The notes: generated by a model not told the origin, from the sequence alone. Shown: positions 1-10,845, numbered from the stretch's first letter. The stretch is DNA of 64,000 nucleotides from Axinella damicornis (GCA_963931865.1 OZ007506.1:3468926-3532925); one strand, 5' to 3'. Numbers and translations: made by a program.

Positions 1-1525
1 TGCATATGGCAACTTGAGAGGAAGCTGGCCCAGATTATCTTACAACCATACACTAAACATCTCTGCTGCCATCAAGGGCATGAAATTTCCACAACAACCA
101 GTTGTAGCTAGTGACCTTGAAGGTGTTCCATTGCAAGATTGTCAGTGAGATGCAGTTGCCTTTGAAGGTTGTCTTATGCAGTTACCCTAACCCTTGAGTA
201 AACCTCCTATAACCACTGTCTCCAGCTTGTCTGCACCCAAGGTAACTAGCCTTGTTCCCAGGCCTAGCCCATTTTTTTTCTGGTTTGCATTGGCAATAAT
301 ACACGGATGCAGAATTTTTCGCCACCCTTCCGCATCCGTGTATTATTGTCAATGCAAACCTTAAAACAACCAATCAAGTTTTACAGTGCAATTTCCTTTG
401 ACATCCAGCTGGCACAGATGGCCATAATCTTGCAGATCTAAATTCACTCACATCCAGGCTCCTCCTGGGGCCTGGATGCAAGGCTAAGTCGTGTCAGTAG
501 CTATTGATTACTTACTACTGAAAGTAAGCAAGATGCAGATTGGAAATAGCATCAGTTAATCTTAGCACAACAAGATCCATCATGCAGAAATTGTGAGGGA
601 CAAACGAAGGTAGCACAAACATGCACAAGTCTGTCAGTGCTATGAGCTCTCCCTATACGTTTCGTTTACTGGCACCAGTTTACCAGTATAGGGCTGCCGC
701 CATGCCAGTACCTTGCTGAGTCAAAATCTGTAGTACCTATGTCCTCTAGTGAATGGAATGGGTCTTGAACACTTCACATTTTCACACTCATCCAAGATTT
801 TGGCATGAAACATGCTCAAAACTGGTTGGACCATACAAAGTGGCCAACTAAAATCCCTAATGTAGCATCTTGCTTACGGCTAACTATAGGTGCACACATT
901 CAGGAGCCTCTCATAAGCTCCTGACACATTTCATCTCACACTTTTGGTGGGACCTCCAGTTTTCATTTGGCAGACAGCTCTTCCAGCAGGAAAATTGACA
1001 TCACGGCAGAATGCATGAAGGGGCCCCCCTGGGGCTAGCCGCAAGCGGACGCAATCGCAATCGCGGAGAGCAGCTCGCGCAGACGCAGTGAGACATCTGG
1101 ATAACTGCCGGGCGCCGCGCTGCGCTAACACGAGATCATGAGCCCCGCAGGCAGGGCTAACAATGCTACTCACTCTGACAATATTCCGTCTATGGTCCAG
1201 TACACCGAAGTTGAGGTCACAAATGCTGCAGCTCAGTAGCTAGTCTCCACTCGAACAACTCTGTCTCCAACACTCCAAGTTCGATCTCAAACTCTAGTCT
1301 ATCTGACACTCCAACTCAGGACACTCAAACTCCACTAAAACTCTGTTGCACCATATCCCATACAACAAAGACTTCCAAAGGTACAAGACAAATTAGCACA
1401 ATCTAAATTAATTGTGGCTAACCTTTGCTAGTCAGGGCAAGCCAGCAGATGTTAGAGACAGATGTACTGCTGCAGATTGCAAATTTCACTTTGAACGCCA
1501 GTGTACGCAGAAGCCATAGCAGTAA
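1..1525. repeat. Segmental duplication A, copy 1 (non-coding)
   Basis: Nearly the same sequence recurs at 16331-19284. It starts with the identical first bases of the window, so the duplicated block may extend off the left edge. Shared landmarks include the CCTCCTGGGGCCTGGATGCA stretch (about 460-480), the TTTACCAGTATAGGGCTGCC stretch (about 680) and the block ending near AGAAGCCATAGC (about 1515). Copy 1 is shorter because copy 2 has extra blocks at about 16376-16977, 17404-18087 and 18150-18260. No convincing open reading frame is present; the short ones do not resemble known proteins and are not kept intact between copies. Confidence 0.85.
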
Positions 1526-1566
1526 TTGCCCTTAGCGCGAGGCAACTAATCGTGCAGCGTAGTCAC

Positions 1567-1644
1567 TAGTCTCGCAAGCCAGCCTCTTTTTCTACGAGGG
1601 GGCGCGCGCCCCCTCGTAGAAAAAGAGGCTGGCTTGCGAGACTA
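1567..1644. mobile_element. Micro-palindrome element, 78 bp, TAGYCTYG family
   Basis: This is a perfect 39-bp-arm palindrome starting TAGTCTCGCAAGCCAGCCTC and centred on GCGCGC. It is flanked on both sides by CGTAGTCAC (1558-1566 and 1645-1653), a perfect 9-bp target-site duplication. A related sequence at about 56735-56780 (GCGAGGCAACTAATCGTGCA and onward) runs through the same position without the palindrome, which is a natural empty site. It carries no coding capacity. Confidence 0.85.
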
Positions 1645-1663
1645 CGTAGTCACATCGCGTCTG

Positions 1664-1665
<2 letters not shown>

Positions 1666-1700
<35 letters not shown>
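1666..1700. repeat. (TA)n microsatellite
   Basis: An uninterrupted AT dinucleotide run of about 35 bp immediately after the 78-bp palindrome. Confidence 0.95.
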
Positions 1701-1705
<5 letters not shown>

Positions 1706-1782
1706 ACACTTTAATTGCGAGGGGCAGGGGGCGGTTACATCGCTGTGGCTTCTGTGGTCCCGATAGGTCGTACATACTTTGG

Positions 1783-2640
1783 CGTAAAATGGCAAATATT
1801 GCCTTTGTGCATAAAGGGAAAATTTTACGCCATTCATGTCTTTGTGCATAAAGGGAAAATTTTACGCCATGGCTGTCATTATGTACATAACAACAGCATT
1901 TTACGCCATGGGGTTTGGGGTAAAATCCCCTTGTGAAATGGCATGACCACTTATACAATGTTGAGTATACATAAAGGGAAAATTTTACGCCAATGAACTA
2001 AATGAACGGGGTTACCCCTGATAGACCTAATGGACAGGGCTCACCCCATCCAGGTTCACGGTATCAACGGCGTAAAATTGTCCCTTTATGTGGCTTAAGT
2101 TGCTTATACATAAAGGGAGAATTTTACGCCAATGAACTAAACGAACGGGGTTACCCCTGATAGACCTAATGGACAGGGCTCACCCCATCCAGGATCATGG
2201 TATCAACGGCGTAAAATTGTCCCTTTATGTGGCATAGGTTGCTTATACATAAAGGGAGAATTTTACGCCAATGAACTAAATGAACGGGGTTACCCCTGAT
2301 AGACCTAATTGACAGGGCTCACCCCATCCAGGATCATGGTACCAACGGCGTAAATTGCCACTTTCTGTGGCATAAGTTGCTTATACATAAAGGGAGAATT
2401 TTACGCCAATGAACTAAATGAACGGGGTTACCCCTGATAGACCTAATTGACAGGGCTCACCCCATCCAGGATCATGGTACAAGTATAATTATTCTAAAAT
2501 GATTGGGTTAGCCCAATGACATAAAATTGTCCCTTTATGTGACATAAGTTGCTTACACATAAAGGGAAAATTTTACACCAATGAACTAAACGAATGGGGT
2601 TACCTTTGACGGACCTAATTGACAGGGCTCACCCTATCCA
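1783..2640. repeat. Tandem satellite with self-complementary unit ends
   Basis: The block contains about five diverged units of roughly 137-167 bp. Each unit begins with TAAAGGGARAATTTTACGCC and ends with its near reverse complement GGCGTAAAATTGTCCCTTTA, so every unit can fold into a hairpin. The unit core reads AATGAACTAAAYGAACGGGG and CACCCCATCCAGGATCATGG. Extra isolated copies of the end motif lie at 1783-1880. Short reading frames through it are by-products. Confidence 0.85.
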
Positions 2641-2823
2641 GGCTCATATGGTGGAAAAATAATTGCAGGGATGGGGGAAAATCTTTAATCATGAATCTGA
2701 TTGGCAGTCAACATTGGTACAATTTCAAGTTACGATGATTGATATAACGTAAGCTTCATAAAATGGGTTCATTTGAAGGATAGCATAACGTGTAATTATT
2801 ATATAAGTATATGAAAAAAGTAG

Positions 2824-3404
2824 TTAGTCACATAGTCTGACGTCCTTGTCCGGAAACAGAACCTCGGCTGTCTCATTATCGTCATCGAACTTCACAACCC
2901 ACCTGCCAGTTTTGAAGTTAAATGAGTCCAACCATCCCCGGTACCACTTCCCATCGTCATACAGGACTTCAACATTCTTACGTGCGTCTAGATGTGGATT
3001 CTTGGATTTTGCTACACGCTCTTTTCCCTTTCGTGACTTTTAGGGGGAGGGCTGTTTCCCTTTCGTGACTTTTGGGGGGAGGGCTGAAATCATCGTCTAA
3101 AACTTTGGGAAAATGTTGAGCCTTGTCAGGTGGCCCAAACTGTGACTCTCCATCTGGCAAGGAGTGCTTTTTCTTCCGAGCTTCTGCTTTGGCAGCAGTT
3201 TGAGCTCTCCTTGCTTCTTCCGATATGTCTCTATATGATATCTTCAAACCTTCTGTCGCTGCAAGATGCTGAACCGCAAAAACCTTGTCCTTTTCATACA
3301 GTGACTGCATCGCCACATAAAGTGGTGGAGGACTGCTTCCAGTGGTTTTAGAAAGTCCATTGATCCGTTCCACCCCATTTGTATTTCTTGGAGCCCGATC
3401 CCAA
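2824..3404 (-). pseudogene. Transposon-derived protein fragment with Tudor-like C-terminus (frameshifted)
   Basis: The minus-strand reading begins near 3404 (motif NTNGVERINGLSK), runs through a Lys/Arg-rich stretch, then shifts frame near 2990. It continues as a compact beta-rich module (KNVEVLYDDGKWYRGWLDSF, then WVVKFDDDNETAEV and FPDKDVRLC) ending at a stop at 2824-2826. The second part looks like a Tudor/PWWP-type barrel. The NGVERxN motif resembles motifs near the end of transposase catalytic regions, but I cannot name the family. The frameshift and the lack of an N-terminus indicate a dead fragment. It sits tail-to-head against the hAT-like fragment on the other strand. Confidence 0.55.
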
Positions 3405-3426
3405 TTATGTTGCGACATTTTTGTGA

Positions 3427-4189
3427 ATGGCTTTGCAAGCATTTGCAGGTGACATCCACAGCTCACCATTCCTTGCTGTGATGGTTGATGAGACTACTGA
3501 CAAGTCCAACAAGGAGCAGCTGACTCTAGTTGTGAGGTGGATCAGTGATGATTTCGTAGACGAAAGGTGCCAAACGATTTCAGCAAGGTAGTGCTCCAGC
3601 TGAGTTTGCAGTGTCCCCAAAAGATGAATACCGTCGAGTGTATTTCGAGGCTCTTGACCTTGCTGTGACAAGCATCCGCAGCAGATTTGACCAAAAAGGT
3701 TTCAAAACCTTTTCTAATGTGGAACAGCTTCTTTTCAAGGCGTGTGGAGGGCAGTGTTTCAGCAAGGAGCTGGATCTAGTGTGTACTTTCTTCTATGGTG
3801 ACTTCGACCGAGAGGACTTGGTAGCACAGTTGTCAACCCTCCGTCAGCTCCATCATTCAGTTGTAGGAGATGAGGTACCATCAGTTGATAGCATCAAGAC
3901 CGCACTGCTGACCCTGTCCACCAGCCAGCGAATGCTGCTGAACGCAGTCTGCAGGTTGTTTCAACTACTGATGATCCTGCCAGCTACAAATGCGACTTCT
4001 GAGAGATCGTTCAGTGCCCTCCGCCGAGTCAAATCCTACCTGAGGAGCACTATGACTCAGGCAAGACTGAACCACCTCATGATCCTGCACTACCACCAAG
4101 ACATGACTGACAGACTTGACCTGAAGTCTATTGCCAACAAATACATCACAAAGAATGAAGCCAGAAGAAGCACATTTGCTACCTTTTAA
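3427..4189 (+). pseudogene. hAT-type / ZMYM1-like transposase fragment
   Basis: Two in-order pieces of a hAT-like protein are seen. The first (3427-3590) holds SSPFLAVMVDETTDKSNKEQ, typical of the DUF4371 region found in ZMYM1-like hAT derivatives, and ends at a stop. The second (3605-4189) is a 192-residue C-terminus containing the hAT dimerisation signature LPATNATSERSFSALRRVKS followed by YLRSTMTQARLNHLMI. Most of the catalytic core between the two pieces is missing. No terminal inverted repeats were found at the ends. It is therefore an old, internally deleted transposon copy, not a working gene. Confidence 0.75.
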
Positions 4190-4706
4190 TCCTTGATGTC
4201 ATGGCATGATCAATAAATACATGCTTCCTGGCCTACATTATAAAAATTGTGACGTGCGCAAGGTGCCTTTTCAGCAAAAAAGAAGCGCTGAGTCTGCATG
4301 CAACGTGTCACTGTAGCCATAGATATCCATGCCCATTGCTCTATAGCTAGCAAGCACTGTGGCCACAGTTGCAGATCTAGCTATATAGACCCCGGTCGCC
4401 ACATTCTTACCCAAGAATTGCATCAGAAACCACCTCAGAAGGCCAGAAATCCCAAAATTTTCCTGGGGGGGGGGGGGACCCCCAGACCCCCCTACAGCAG
4501 CGCACTACGCGCGCATTTTTTCGCCGCGCCCCTAAGCCAACACTGCTGTTCAACCTTAACACTTCAGATCTCGCGGCTACGGCCCTGCACTATCCAGGCT
4601 TGGAGGACTTGGTACAGTATATGGGAGTTCAGGAGAGTTGGCCTCACCAGGTAGGCTACTGGGTGACTTCAACTGGGAGGCCATAGACAGCACCTCGTCA
4701 AAACCC
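4190..4706. other. No gene seen
   Basis: This stretch holds a short G run (about 4465-4478) followed by C-rich sequence, and an ORF of 118 codons (4298-4654) with no recognisable features. I see no promoter, RNA gene or splice-bounded exon that I could defend. Confidence 0.5.
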
Positions 4707-5310
4707 TTAAGCTCGTGCAAGAGGAGGCGAGCAAAGTGGGCAGCTGCTATTCTCGATCACCCATTGTTCCACGCATGGATCACACCCAACAACCCTAAGG
4801 CAGCATGTTGAAACAACTGGTTTCTTAGCAATGTCTCGGCAGATCACGCATTCAAAAACCTCCTTTACGGAAACAGCAGCGACCAACGTGTTCTCCAATG
4901 CCCTCAGTTTGGACAAAATCTCTTCAAGCGAGCCCAATTGGAACAAGATCTGCTCAAGCTTCTCGGCGGTATCGTTCTTGGTTAAGCAAGGCCGCTTTGC
5001 CTTAGGCATGTGCTCGTGCTCACCATCATCGTTGAGGTTGATCTCAACTTGAGCTCTCTCGGGGTTGGCTGATGAACCCTTTAGCTTAGCATAAAGGGTC
5101 TTTGAGGCAGCCAGAATTTTTCATGTGCCCTTCCAGTACTCAGAGCTAGAGGTGGTGTCGGTATCTAGGACAGGAAAACACTTACTATCCAGTAGTATAA
5201 CATCGTACCCCACCTGCTGCCTCACTAGATCTGTGACGATGCCTGGGCTGCAGTTTTGGGACTCCAACGTAACAACGATCTGGGTCACAACAGTGTAGAC
5301 TAACCTTGGT
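4707..5310 (-). pseudogene. RING-finger protein, 5' part interrupted by a stop
   Basis: An open frame from an internal Met at 5009 encodes 100 residues ending in a RING-type zinc module: FECVICRDIAKKPVVSTCC, then VVGCDPCVEQW and CPLC. A leucine-rich helical stretch precedes it (EKLEQILFQLGSLEEILSKL). Upstream the same frame stays coding-like to about 5300 (for example QNCSPGIVTDLVRQQVGYDV and ILLDSKCFPVLDTDTTSSSE) but carries an in-frame TGA near 5120. The upstream half is thus separated from the RING by a nonsense codon. A RING of this kind is usually an E3 ubiquitin ligase module. It may belong to a multicopy, possibly transposon-associated family; the exact family is not recognised. Confidence 0.6.
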
Positions 5311-5732
5311 GCCTTTGACGAAGAGGGTTTGTCTCCGGATGTACAGGCTAGACTACCCAGAACGATGGTCTTGCGAAAGGTTTTTTTTCGCGCTGCTATG
5401 GGGTTTGAAACACTTGAGTGAATCTGGGTATTGAGGGAATCTTAGGCTGGTGGGACGGACTGGTATAACCACCAAAAGGTTGTGCAGGTGAGGAGGCATG
5501 TGTACTAGGTGTGACTGACACTGCCAATTCATCTCCGTTCACCTCGTATGAACAGCTGGGGTCAACTTGCTGCCTGTTGAATCGTCCCGACTGCTCTGAG
5601 GGAAGATTACCACGTTGTCAAATTCCTCTGCTAGGTAGAGGGAGCCAGGTTGTAGTCTGAAAACTGAAGCAATTTTCCTAACCTGCAAAAGATAAATTAT
5701 TTTTGCTTGTAAACAATGTAAAGTGTACAGTG

Positions 5733-5735
5733 CAG

Positions 5736-5809
<74 letters not shown>
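5733..5809. repeat. (TG)n microsatellite
   Basis: About 38 uninterrupted TG dinucleotides, followed by a short G-rich segment. Confidence 0.97.
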
Positions 5810-5810
<1 letters not shown>

Positions 5811-6083
5811 CTGGGGGCGCGGGGAGGGGGGATTGCCTACTGGCAAGATCTTGCCAAGATTTCCAATATTTCACAGTTGAACGGTGTAGCAAGTATTAGT
5901 TATTGCACCCTAACCCTAACCGCAAGCCCGAGGGCTCTACGTCACTACCGTGCCAGTATTCCATGTATGGCCCGAGAAGCCATGCAATAACTAATTTGTT
6001 GCATGACAACGCTTAGCAACGATGACGTCAAACTGTACGAGCATGCGCAGTACGAAGAAGAAATTTGAAAAAGAAGAGTGATC

Positions 6084-6600
6084 ATGGCGAATCAGGACTC
6101 TCCTGTCATCTCTCCTAGCATCCTAGAACGCGCAAAAGACGACACTGAGAGTCTAGACTGGCTATTCGTGCCAGCGGATCAAAGGACGATCTTCTGGACT
6201 GGATTTGTAGCACATCCACCATCGTAGAAGAAGTCGTAGGCCTCAAAAACAAAGGGAACCAGGATCTGGCACCAGCAAAGCGTATTAAACTCTCTATCCC
6301 GAGTCGTCAAAGCACCAAAGAAAGTCAGCGCTTCGAGAAGATAACTGGTAGCCCTGAACTTGCTAGTTCTTCTAAGGGTTTGTTCCACACGTACAACACA
6401 GAAGCCAATATCCAATGGGCTGTGAGGACGTTCAATTATTCGTGGATGGAGTGGAGCAAAACCAGAAGATCCTGTTCCTGAAGCAATCCTGTCAAGTGAT
6501 GACACACAAGCTCTCAACAAATGGTTCTCACTGTTTGTTTAGAGTCGAAAAGTGGATGGTACTAAGTATCCGACTAGTACTCCCAACATGCTATTGAGTG
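6084..6600 (+). pseudogene. Crypton / tyrosine-recombinase-like domain fragment
   Basis: An ATG at 6084 opens MANQDSPVISPSILERAKDD but the frame is soon broken. The following frame (from about 6190) reads TEANIQWAVRTFNYSWMEWS, then shifts again to DDTQALNKWFSLFV, a stop, and SRKVDGTKYPTSTPNMLLSG. The series (a tandem of NTxxxxxWAVRxFxxW, then LNxWxxxFVxExRKxDGxxYPxxTxxxLLxGL) is the hallmark of the N-terminal part of DUF3504/KIAA1958-type proteins derived from Crypton tyrosine recombinases. No catalytic part follows. At least two frameshifts and one stop mark it as a relic. Confidence 0.55.
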
Positions 6601-6659
6601 GGCTGAAGCCATGGAAGTTTTGTATTGGTGAAAAATTGACCACTGCACTCTTTTCACAG

Positions 6660-6801
6660 AGATCGCTCTGCATGCATTTCCATGAGGAGAGTCCCACAGG
6701 CAGCCACTAGGGAGGGTGAGGAGGTGCGGTACCAAGATGACTGGCTAGAGTTCTACCGCCGCAGAGAGACAGAGGAAGAGCCCCCTCTCAGGAACAGGCA
6801 G
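6660..6801 (+). CDS. Candidate isolated exon, unknown protein
   Basis: A 142-bp stretch is open in one frame between a good acceptor (TTTTCACAG) and a plausible donor (CAGGTATCC). It encodes a charged segment including EEVRYQDDWLEFYRRRETEE. A second open stretch (HDQLKPKHLDERVFLIVAGI) follows the CCCT repeat at about 6957-7075 and could be its continuation. No domain is recognised and no flanking gene is seen, so this is a tentative exon of an unknown or degraded gene. Confidence 0.25.
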
Positions 6802-6856
6802 GTATCCAGACCCAGCTGGACCTCTGTACTGGCTGACATGTGGTATCCATGTCCCT

Positions 6857-6955
6857 CCCCCTCCCTCCCTCCCCTCCCTCCCTCCCTCCCTCCTTCCTTC
6901 CCTCCCTCCCTCTCCTTCCCTCCCTCCCTCTCCTTCCCTCCCTCCCTCCCTCCCG
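6857..6955. repeat. (CCCT)n / polypyrimidine simple repeat
   Basis: Nearly pure C and T with CCCT and CCTT units over about 100 bp. Translations through it (runs of Pro, Ser, Leu) are low-complexity artefacts. Confidence 0.95.
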
Positions 6956-7084
6956 GCTACATGACCAGCTCAAACCCAAGCACCTGGATGAAAGGGTCTT
7001 TTTGATCGTTGCTGGTATCTGCACTATGTATTCACTTACTTTTGTGAAATTATTTACTATCGAAGCAATTAAGTGATGAGTAAC

Positions 7085-8174
7085 CACAGTGCAATATATG
7101 ATATCAGAGAACGCGGTAGCATTCTCTATTTAGGGATGGCCAAGGAATTTCGATTTTACCATACTGATGCACCAGCAGGAAAACGGCCAACGAAGATACA
7201 ACCCCTCAAACCAAGAATGCAGACAGAATGATACTGCCTAGCAGTTCACAAAAACACTTACCCTAGAGTACGCGGGAGTCGATGAACAAGTCGCGGAGAA
7301 AAGTCCGATTTCGTCATCTTCTTCTTCTTTCTTTCTTTCTTTCTTTCTTTCTCATATACAAGACTTTGCGTAACGATAGCTTACCAACTAAACCACTTCT
7401 TGAGCTAATTTACGCACAGGACAACACCGCTATCGCCGTAGCACTCGCCATGACCACTTTTGTCTGCAAACTGGCAAGACCAGCAGTTATAGCTAGCTAC
7501 GATCTGATGGCATTCTAGCACGACGCCATTTTGAGGCAATGAGGTCACGCGTTCGCCAATTGCGCATGCGCAATCCAAATGCAAGCGCATTTTGTGTTCT
7601 TTTTGCTTGTGATGGCTGCGTTTGGTACACTAACAGAATCCTTGTGAATTCCGTCCTCGTTCCTAGGCTCGAGCCTGAGACCAGGCCATGTCAACAAAGC
7701 AAAGCTGCAACAGTCTCTCTTGATGGACGTGGACCTTCCACTGGGCACTGAGCAGGCTTTGATGTTTCATGTTATTCCATGTATTTTGTTGTCATGAATG
7801 TGTTGTCTTTGCGGGGCGGACATGGGGGTGGGGCTCACCCTTCATCAGATCAGAGAGCTCGATGGCAGTCATGTAGGTCATGTGCTTGCAATGGCTCCAA
7901 GTACGTTCAAAACTCTAGCCTCACAGTGTTGGTAAGACGTTCTGCACTGTATGTCATGAAAACAAAGCCACGCCTCCATGATGGCAGAGTCACGATAGAT
8001 CTTGACAAGAACAGGTTGGTAGAAATTCCTCATAGCGGTAGGAACCACCAGACGACATCTTAAAATCTGACATCAGGGCATACATCCAGTAGCTACCCCC
8101 ATACCCTTACGGTGACATTGCACGTAATACGACTAAGAAGTTACGCATTTCATGCGCTTGAAAAAGTGCACAAA
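7085..8174. other. No gene seen
   Basis: This stretch contains a short CTTT repeat at about 7323-7351 and a degenerate copy of the Tcctcgttc..aggc palindrome motif at about 7653-7690. Several short reading frames are present with no recognisable protein features. Confidence 0.5.
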
Positions 8175-9080
8175 CTAGAGGCAAAAAATTTTCTCTGAAA
8201 AATTTAAAAGGATTTAGTGATGGCCTGTCACACTCGGAATTATTCCACCTCTCGAAAAAGCTAAGAAACAAGGAGAAATGCCATTAACCAGGCCCAGTCC
8301 CATCCCGTCCCTAAATTCTACACTTTTTATAATGGGATGGGACTGAGCCTGGTTAATGGCATTTTAGCTTTTTCGAGAGGTGGAATAATTCCGAATGTGA
8401 CAGGCCATCACTAAATCCTTTTTAATTTTCGAGGGGCAACCGCACTCCTGGTAGCCGCCGTTAAACGGTAGCACAGGCTAAGCGTGGCAGTTCGTTCCAA
8501 TTATCACATGAGTACCATAATAGCTATATATATATAGGGAAGATCAGAAATGACTTAGAGAAGTAGCCGCGTTTCAACCCCTCGCCGTAGCGCGAACGGT
8601 ATTGCAATTCGTTCCAATTAACGCACATGCCACGTGGCAACCACGCTCAGGTCGATCGCGAGCAATGACGACCAAAGGAAGACAAGACATTATTACAGCA
8701 CTCACAACTTAGCCAACACGGTGAGATTCGGCATGTAAGCGTCAGTGAACGACAGTGATCACGGCCGTGTGGCCAGAATCTTTGTGTGGGGGCTTCGTAA
8801 GACTGTACTGGCAACCAACGTCGAAGAGAGCGATCGAGCAATGGTGGCCGACGGCACGACAAAAGCGCTTGTATCTCCGCCACCAAGGTGAGTTTCAGCA
8901 CAATTATTTTGTGGTTGTGTCACTGCATCATAGCGATCACGACGGTGTAGTCAGAATCTTTGTAGGCCATTCCGAAGTAGTCAAACGTTTATTATTTACA
9001 TTCATTAATTAATTATTTATTTACGCGGCACAATTTTTCCTATACCAGGAGTGTAATCAGTGAAAATTTTTTGCCTCTAG
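8175..9080. mobile_element. DNA-transposon-like element with 19-bp terminal inverted repeats
   Basis: The left end CTAGAGGCAAAAAATTTTC (8175-8193) and the right end GAAAATTTTTTGCCTCTAG (9062-9080) are inverted copies. The enclosed 0.9 kb has no transposase. It contains a nested foldback (8203-8425). The motif CTCCTGGTAGCC near 8445 and its approximate complement TACCAGGAGTG near 9048 suggest a subterminal repeat. A clear target-site duplication was not found, so family assignment is left open. Confidence 0.55.
8203..8425. mobile_element. Foldback (hairpin) element
   Basis: The two arms of about 95 bp are near-perfect inverted copies: GGATTTAGTGATGGCCTGTC and onwards on the left, and its complement ending CATCACTAAATCC on the right. 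Both arms share the segment AATTATTCCACCTCTCGAAA. The centre (about 8310-8330) is short and AT-rich. No coding sequence. Confidence 0.85.
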
Positions 9081-9314
9081 TATTGCACTGCAATATCAGT
9101 GCAATATATCAAATACTGGCATTCTGAAACTTTGATGTTGTATGGCTTCATGCAACAAGATAACATTACGCCAAGTGTGTGGAAGAATCATGACAAGTGT
9201 AACTTGACCATCCCTTTGAACAAGTGAAACACCACACTAAACCATCACTTACATCGAGGTCATCCAAAGAAAGAAGGCTTTGTCTTCCCTGAAGAGTCGC
9301 ACACTGGCGAGGCT

Positions 9315-9650
9315 GCGCACACTGGCTAGTTCAACGCTGGATTTCCAGAGCCACGTCGAGGGAAGGGTCGTGCAGGTTAACCGGAATACCTGGCTGGATC
9401 GTGCTGTCGACGACGTTCGAGGTTTAATTTACGCTGCTCCACTGCACAGCACAGTCACCTGATCGACAGTTCAACGATGGATTTCCAGAGCCACGTGGAG
9501 GGAAGGGTCGTGCAGGTTAACCGGAATATACCTGGCTGGATCGTAATGTCGACGGCGTTCGAGGCTACGCTGCGCTGCTCCACTGCACAGCACAATCAGA
9601 CAGTTCAACGCCGGATTTTAGAGCCACGTGGAGGGAAGGGTCTAGGTCAG
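9315..9650. repeat. Tandem repeat, about 2.3 copies of a ~150-bp unit
   Basis: Units start at about 9331, 9472 and 9604 with CAACGNYGGATTTCCAGAGCCACG or close variants. They share GGAAGGGTCGTGCAGGTTAA and TGCTCCACTGCACAGCACA. The third unit is cut off after AGGGAAGGGTC. Confidence 0.85.
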
Positions 9651-10283
9651 GCCCTGCCAATTAGTATCTATATAGCGCGCCCTCTGTGTGTGTCTCGTCC
9701 GCAGATTACGTACGCGTACGCCGCATATATGGGCACGGGGAGAGGAAGATCGGGCATCCTGGACGTAAGAAGTCATGGCGCCCGCCGCGCATCGTCCAAT
9801 GCAGGCACTGTGCTGACTTCTGAAAAAGGTACAAGCTATTTCGGAATTTCGGAAGGCAGTTTTTAGGTCACGTAAAAGACTTGAATTCCAAAATGTGCCT
9901 CTGAATGGAAGTTTCAGTCCACAAAAGTATTCTGAAACCTGAAAATCCAACCCAAATTCTAGAATTTCGGCGAAAGCAAAAAACCGAAAGCAGATTGGCC
10001 GGATGGTACACTCACCCAACATACCGTTCATCTTCGAGTGTTTTCATGACCAACAATACTCCTCGCGTCGCGAAAAACCGTCGCGAAAGTACCACACCAG
10101 GTACTCGCATAACGGGCAAATACCGGGCTTTCTTCTTCTTTCAGACGGGCTAGCTTTTTTTTTTTTTTTGGATATAATAATTTAGCCAAAGGCAGGGATA
10201 CATAAATAGCATACAAGCTAATACTGGTATGTACCCAAAGTTATCTATAGTTATAAGCAAATAAGGAATAATATAATGGGAAC
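9651..10283. other. No gene seen
   Basis: Unrelated short reading frames only. A run of T near 10154-10170 precedes the 3' end of the reverse-transcriptase fragment on the minus strand and could be its A-rich tail. Confidence 0.4.
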
Positions 10284-10682
10284 ATTAATTAGTGAGATAG
10301 TTAGTTAGGTTTCTCTTGAATATGTCTGCATTAGGACTTTCCACCACATGCAAGGGTAGAGTATTCCACGTGCGAGGAGTGTCACAGAAAAAAGAGTAGA
10401 AGTATGAATTGGTGTGAGCTCTAGGTACTGTTAAAGTATGTCTGTGTGATCTTGTGAAGTGGCTGGTGGTCCGAGTTTCGACTGGAAATGGTTCAGGGAG
10501 TGAGTAGCGGCCGTTTAGAATGTTGTATAGATATGACAGCTTAAGAATAAGCCTTCTTTTTCTAAGACTAGGAACTCCATGTGCATTGAGTAGAGCATTT
10601 TTTGTCTTGCTTTTTGCAGACTTCCATTACCTGTTTGGACCAGGTGAGATCAGATGTTATCCAGATCCCTAAATATGTATAG
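10284..10682 (-). pseudogene. Non-LTR retrotransposon, reverse-transcriptase C-terminal fragment
   Basis: On the minus strand the fragment starts with YTYLGIWITSDLTWSK, a motif just after the polymerase core of LINE reverse transcriptases. After an internal deletion with stops it continues through RKRRLILKLSYLYNILNGRY and TWNTLPLHVVESPNADIFKR, the typical C-terminal end (compare the intact version at 26637-27530). It is truncated at its upstream side exactly where a foldback element begins (10684). No start codon, so it is a dead 3' piece. Confidence 0.75.
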
Positions 10683-10683
10683 G

Positions 10684-10845
10684 ATAGATCCCTCCCTACA
10701 GGGAACTAACCGACTTAAGCGCCCGCGGGAAACCGAGGAAGTGCTAATTGGGTCGAGGGCACAGCCCGAGACACAATTAGCACTTCCGAGGTTTCCCAAG
10801 GGCGCTTAAGTCGGTTAGTTTCCTGTAGGGAGGGGTCTATCTATC
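10684..10845. mobile_element. Foldback element
   Basis: Left arm GATAGATCCCTCCCTACAGG through GTGCTAATTG and right arm CAATTAGCAC through CCCTCCCTAC complement each other over about 70 bp, with a spacer of about 20 bp. The arms differ at a few positions. It abuts the reverse-transcriptase fragment. Confidence 0.85.

Noticed and set aside
3130..3351. Plus-strand ORF of 73 codons overlapping the Tudor-like fragment
   Set aside because: Lies opposite the minus-strand reading that carries recognisable motifs; treated as a shadow frame.
5905..5922. CCCTAACCCTAACC resembling telomere repeats
   Set aside because: Only about two units, with no array; not a telomere or clear interstitial telomeric site.
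7282..7751. Short plus-strand ORFs with a hydrophobic stretch (LLLLSFFLSFFLIY)
   Set aside because: The hydrophobic stretch is a translation of a CTTT repeat; no gene context supports it.
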